From the NCBI GenBank assembly GCA_027574665.1, contig CM050664.1:18626774-18690773 (forward strand): a DNA stretch of 64,000 nt, read 5' to 3'. Made by a program: the position numbers and the translations under genes. The notes beneath the pieces were generated by a model. That model had not been told where the DNA came from. It did no database searches and saw nothing but the letters and a program-made list of their open reading frames with translations. Shown piece after piece: positions 62,300 to 64,000 of the stretch (its first letter is position 1; every line of letters starts with the position of its first letter). The DNA comes from Rhynochetos jubatus (taxonomy: Eukaryota > Chordata > Aves > Eurypygiformes > Rhynochetidae).

Positions 62300-63741
62300 C
62301 CCCACAAAATATTAGATCCATCCCTGCAGCAGTTAATTTTAGAGGTGTGACATTTGGCAAGCCCCAAGTGTTCACTAACACCACAAGTCAAATCCTCAGC
62401 AAGGGGGCTGACAGTGTGACACTCAGAACTCACCTCTTCAGGCTAAATCTTTTCAAAGAGGTGGGAAAATGTGATAGTTTAGAAAAGACTCTGATAGAAA
62501 CTTCGCACCCATTCTGCCCACCCAACCGAGTATCTGCGCCGGTCCCTGTTTCAACTCTCCTCCAGTTACTGGTTGCTTTTTAATGAATGTTGACTGTTTG
62601 GATGGGAAGCACTGTCAGCATGGAGTAAAGGTCATGATGAAGAACACAGACTTGTTTCCAAACTATCTGTAAAAAATATTGGAGCATCATTACAAACCTC
62701 CAAGGGCTTTAGGCAATTCAATCTCCAACACCATTTATAGACCGGTTTGCTACATCTACCCAAAGGATGATAGTGACAGAGAGAGGTGATGACAATTTTT
62801 GCTCTGTGGACACTCATGGTGAGATTCTTTGCCTCTACCTTGCACCATCTAAAGAGGGTAGAATTATTGCTGCTGTGAATTTTATGCAGTTGAGGGTGAC
62901 AACAGAAAGGTCGAGTGAGACCAGCTTTGAAGGTAGAGATAGAAGTTCAGGCCTGAGCACAATAAGACTTTTCATCAGACGTTTCAAAGCACCAATCAGT
63001 ACATGAAACCAAACTCTGCCATGAGGCAGAACAGCAGCTCTGTTGCCTTGCAGGTTTATCTATCACTCATGTAATGTGTATCTGTGCTTTCAGAAAGTCA
63101 CATGAATTGGGACTGTGTACATTTTAATGTTTCGCTTGTTCTTCTTTCCTCTAAGAGAATAATTATGGTCTTACCTCCTCTCATTCATTAAATCAAACCT
63201 TGTTCTCAGCACAATGAAGAGTATTCCCCATCGGATACACTTGCTCTTGTGCTGAGACCTTGTCAGCTCAGTTTCAGCCTAAAGCAAAATTTTCTGGCTG
63301 GGTTTATAAGCTTTTCGACATAAAGTGTTTGTAATGGAAATTGCAATTTTGCCTCAACTCTGAGAGCCTGCCTGCCCTGCAATGAGACATTCAGTACCCT
63401 ACCAGACTAGCGCACGTGCCCCCAGGCAGAGGGAATGACCACTTTCCTGTGCGACAGCCAAAGCTCTTGACTCGATACAACCGTGTGGTACGTTGCTTCA
63501 CTGATTTGTTTTTGTAGGAGCATAACTAATTCACAGTGACTGACATTGTTTTATTTCCACCCCATCACTGACATCTTGTCTGAGTTACATCATATCCCAC
63601 AAATTGCATATCTTTTTGGCTGCTGGTGCTCTCTATTCCCTCTTCTTTAGTACGATGATCATTATAATCCGTTCTCTTATACCAAGGCCAAGACTCCTGC
63701 TGTGTTTCCAGGTAATGTATTCCTTTACTGAGTGATGCATT
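62300..63741. other. Unique non-coding sequence
   Basis: No supported gene. A CpG-containing palindromic E-box, gcgcacgtgc, lies near 63410, and several CpGs follow to about 63490. No promoter is claimed. Confidence 0.5.
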
Positions 63742-63772
63742 GGGGAGGAGAGAGGAGAGAGAAAAGGAAAAG
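63742..63772. repeat. 31-nt uninterrupted purine tract
   Basis: The tract is G/A only (ggggaggagagaggagagag, then aaaaggaaaag). It is a simple polypurine run. Confidence 0.95.
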
Positions 63773-64000
63773 CCTTGAGAGGAAAAATTTCCAAGTTTCA
63801 TGATTTCTGAATCTCTGAAATAGTTCCAAAATTCCTTGGTGTTCTGGAGCTCTTTCCCTGCATAATGAAAGCTCTGGGCTTTTGCATTGTTTGCTTTATT
63901 TTGCAATATTTTATGATTCTCATATATTCTGAGCCGTGTTGATTTGTGACTAGTTTTTCATCATTACCCTGGGAGGAATTTTCTCTGAAAACTCAGGAAA
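63773..64000. other. Unique non-coding sequence to window end
   Basis: Nothing recognised. The 113-codon minus-strand frame at 63565-63906 crosses the purine tract and is not supported as coding. Confidence 0.55.

Noticed and set aside
1-64000. tRNA, rRNA, CRISPR arrays, bacterial operons, phage
   Set aside because: I looked for tRNA B-box-like words, spaced direct repeats and compact gene strings on both strands and found none; the window is vertebrate non-coding DNA.

Overview
The window reads as nuclear DNA of a bird. The main evidence is retrotransposon content: a CR1 LINE 3' end in its typical avian form at 213-675 (minus strand), two much older CR1 relics at 46981-47135 and 50368-50820 (both minus), and an avian endogenous-retrovirus LTR fragment at 27112-27542 (minus). 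Repeat density is low, the sequence is visibly AT-rich, CpG is scarce, and short homopolymers are scattered throughout, all as expected for an avian intergenic or intronic stretch.

I found no protein-coding gene, exon, tRNA, rRNA, CRISPR array or prokaryotic operon that I can support. Open frames are all short, the longest being 184 codons. None shows a recognisable domain, and several lie inside the retroelements read antisense. The window is therefore best described as a gene desert or the inside of a very long intron.

Layout. 1-5.5 kb: unique sequence with one CR1 and simple repeats. 5.5-5.8 kb: an isolated CpG-richer patch. 5.8-22 kb: mostly featureless AT-rich sequence with some blocks whose texture suggests constraint (12.2-12.5, 14.3-14.5, 15.5-15.7 kb), plus degenerate copies of an old palindromic repeat (around 9.9, 16.7, 17.2 and 20.7 kb). 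22.4-26.6 kb: two long blocks resembling conserved non-coding DNA. 27.1-27.8 kb: the LTR and attached low-complexity sequence. 31.6 kb: a compact nested hairpin. 36.6-38.3 kb: the strongest cluster of enhancer-like blocks, including a paired TCF/LEF-type motif. 41-45.5 kb: small repeats and homeodomain-site-rich sequence. 46-47.1 kb: GC-richer sequence next to an old CR1. 48.9-50.8 kb: one more candidate block and the third CR1. 51-64 kb: unique sequence with simple repeats, two old repeat fragments and candidate blocks at 60.3-61.1 kb.

If the window has a function, it is most likely long-range cis-regulation of a neighbouring gene outside it. That is inference from sequence texture only; a multi-species alignment would decide it. 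I did not find a convincing undescribed system. The most testable novelties are the nested hairpin at 31633-31697, the 36.6-38.3 kb cluster and the CpG patch at 5507-5775.
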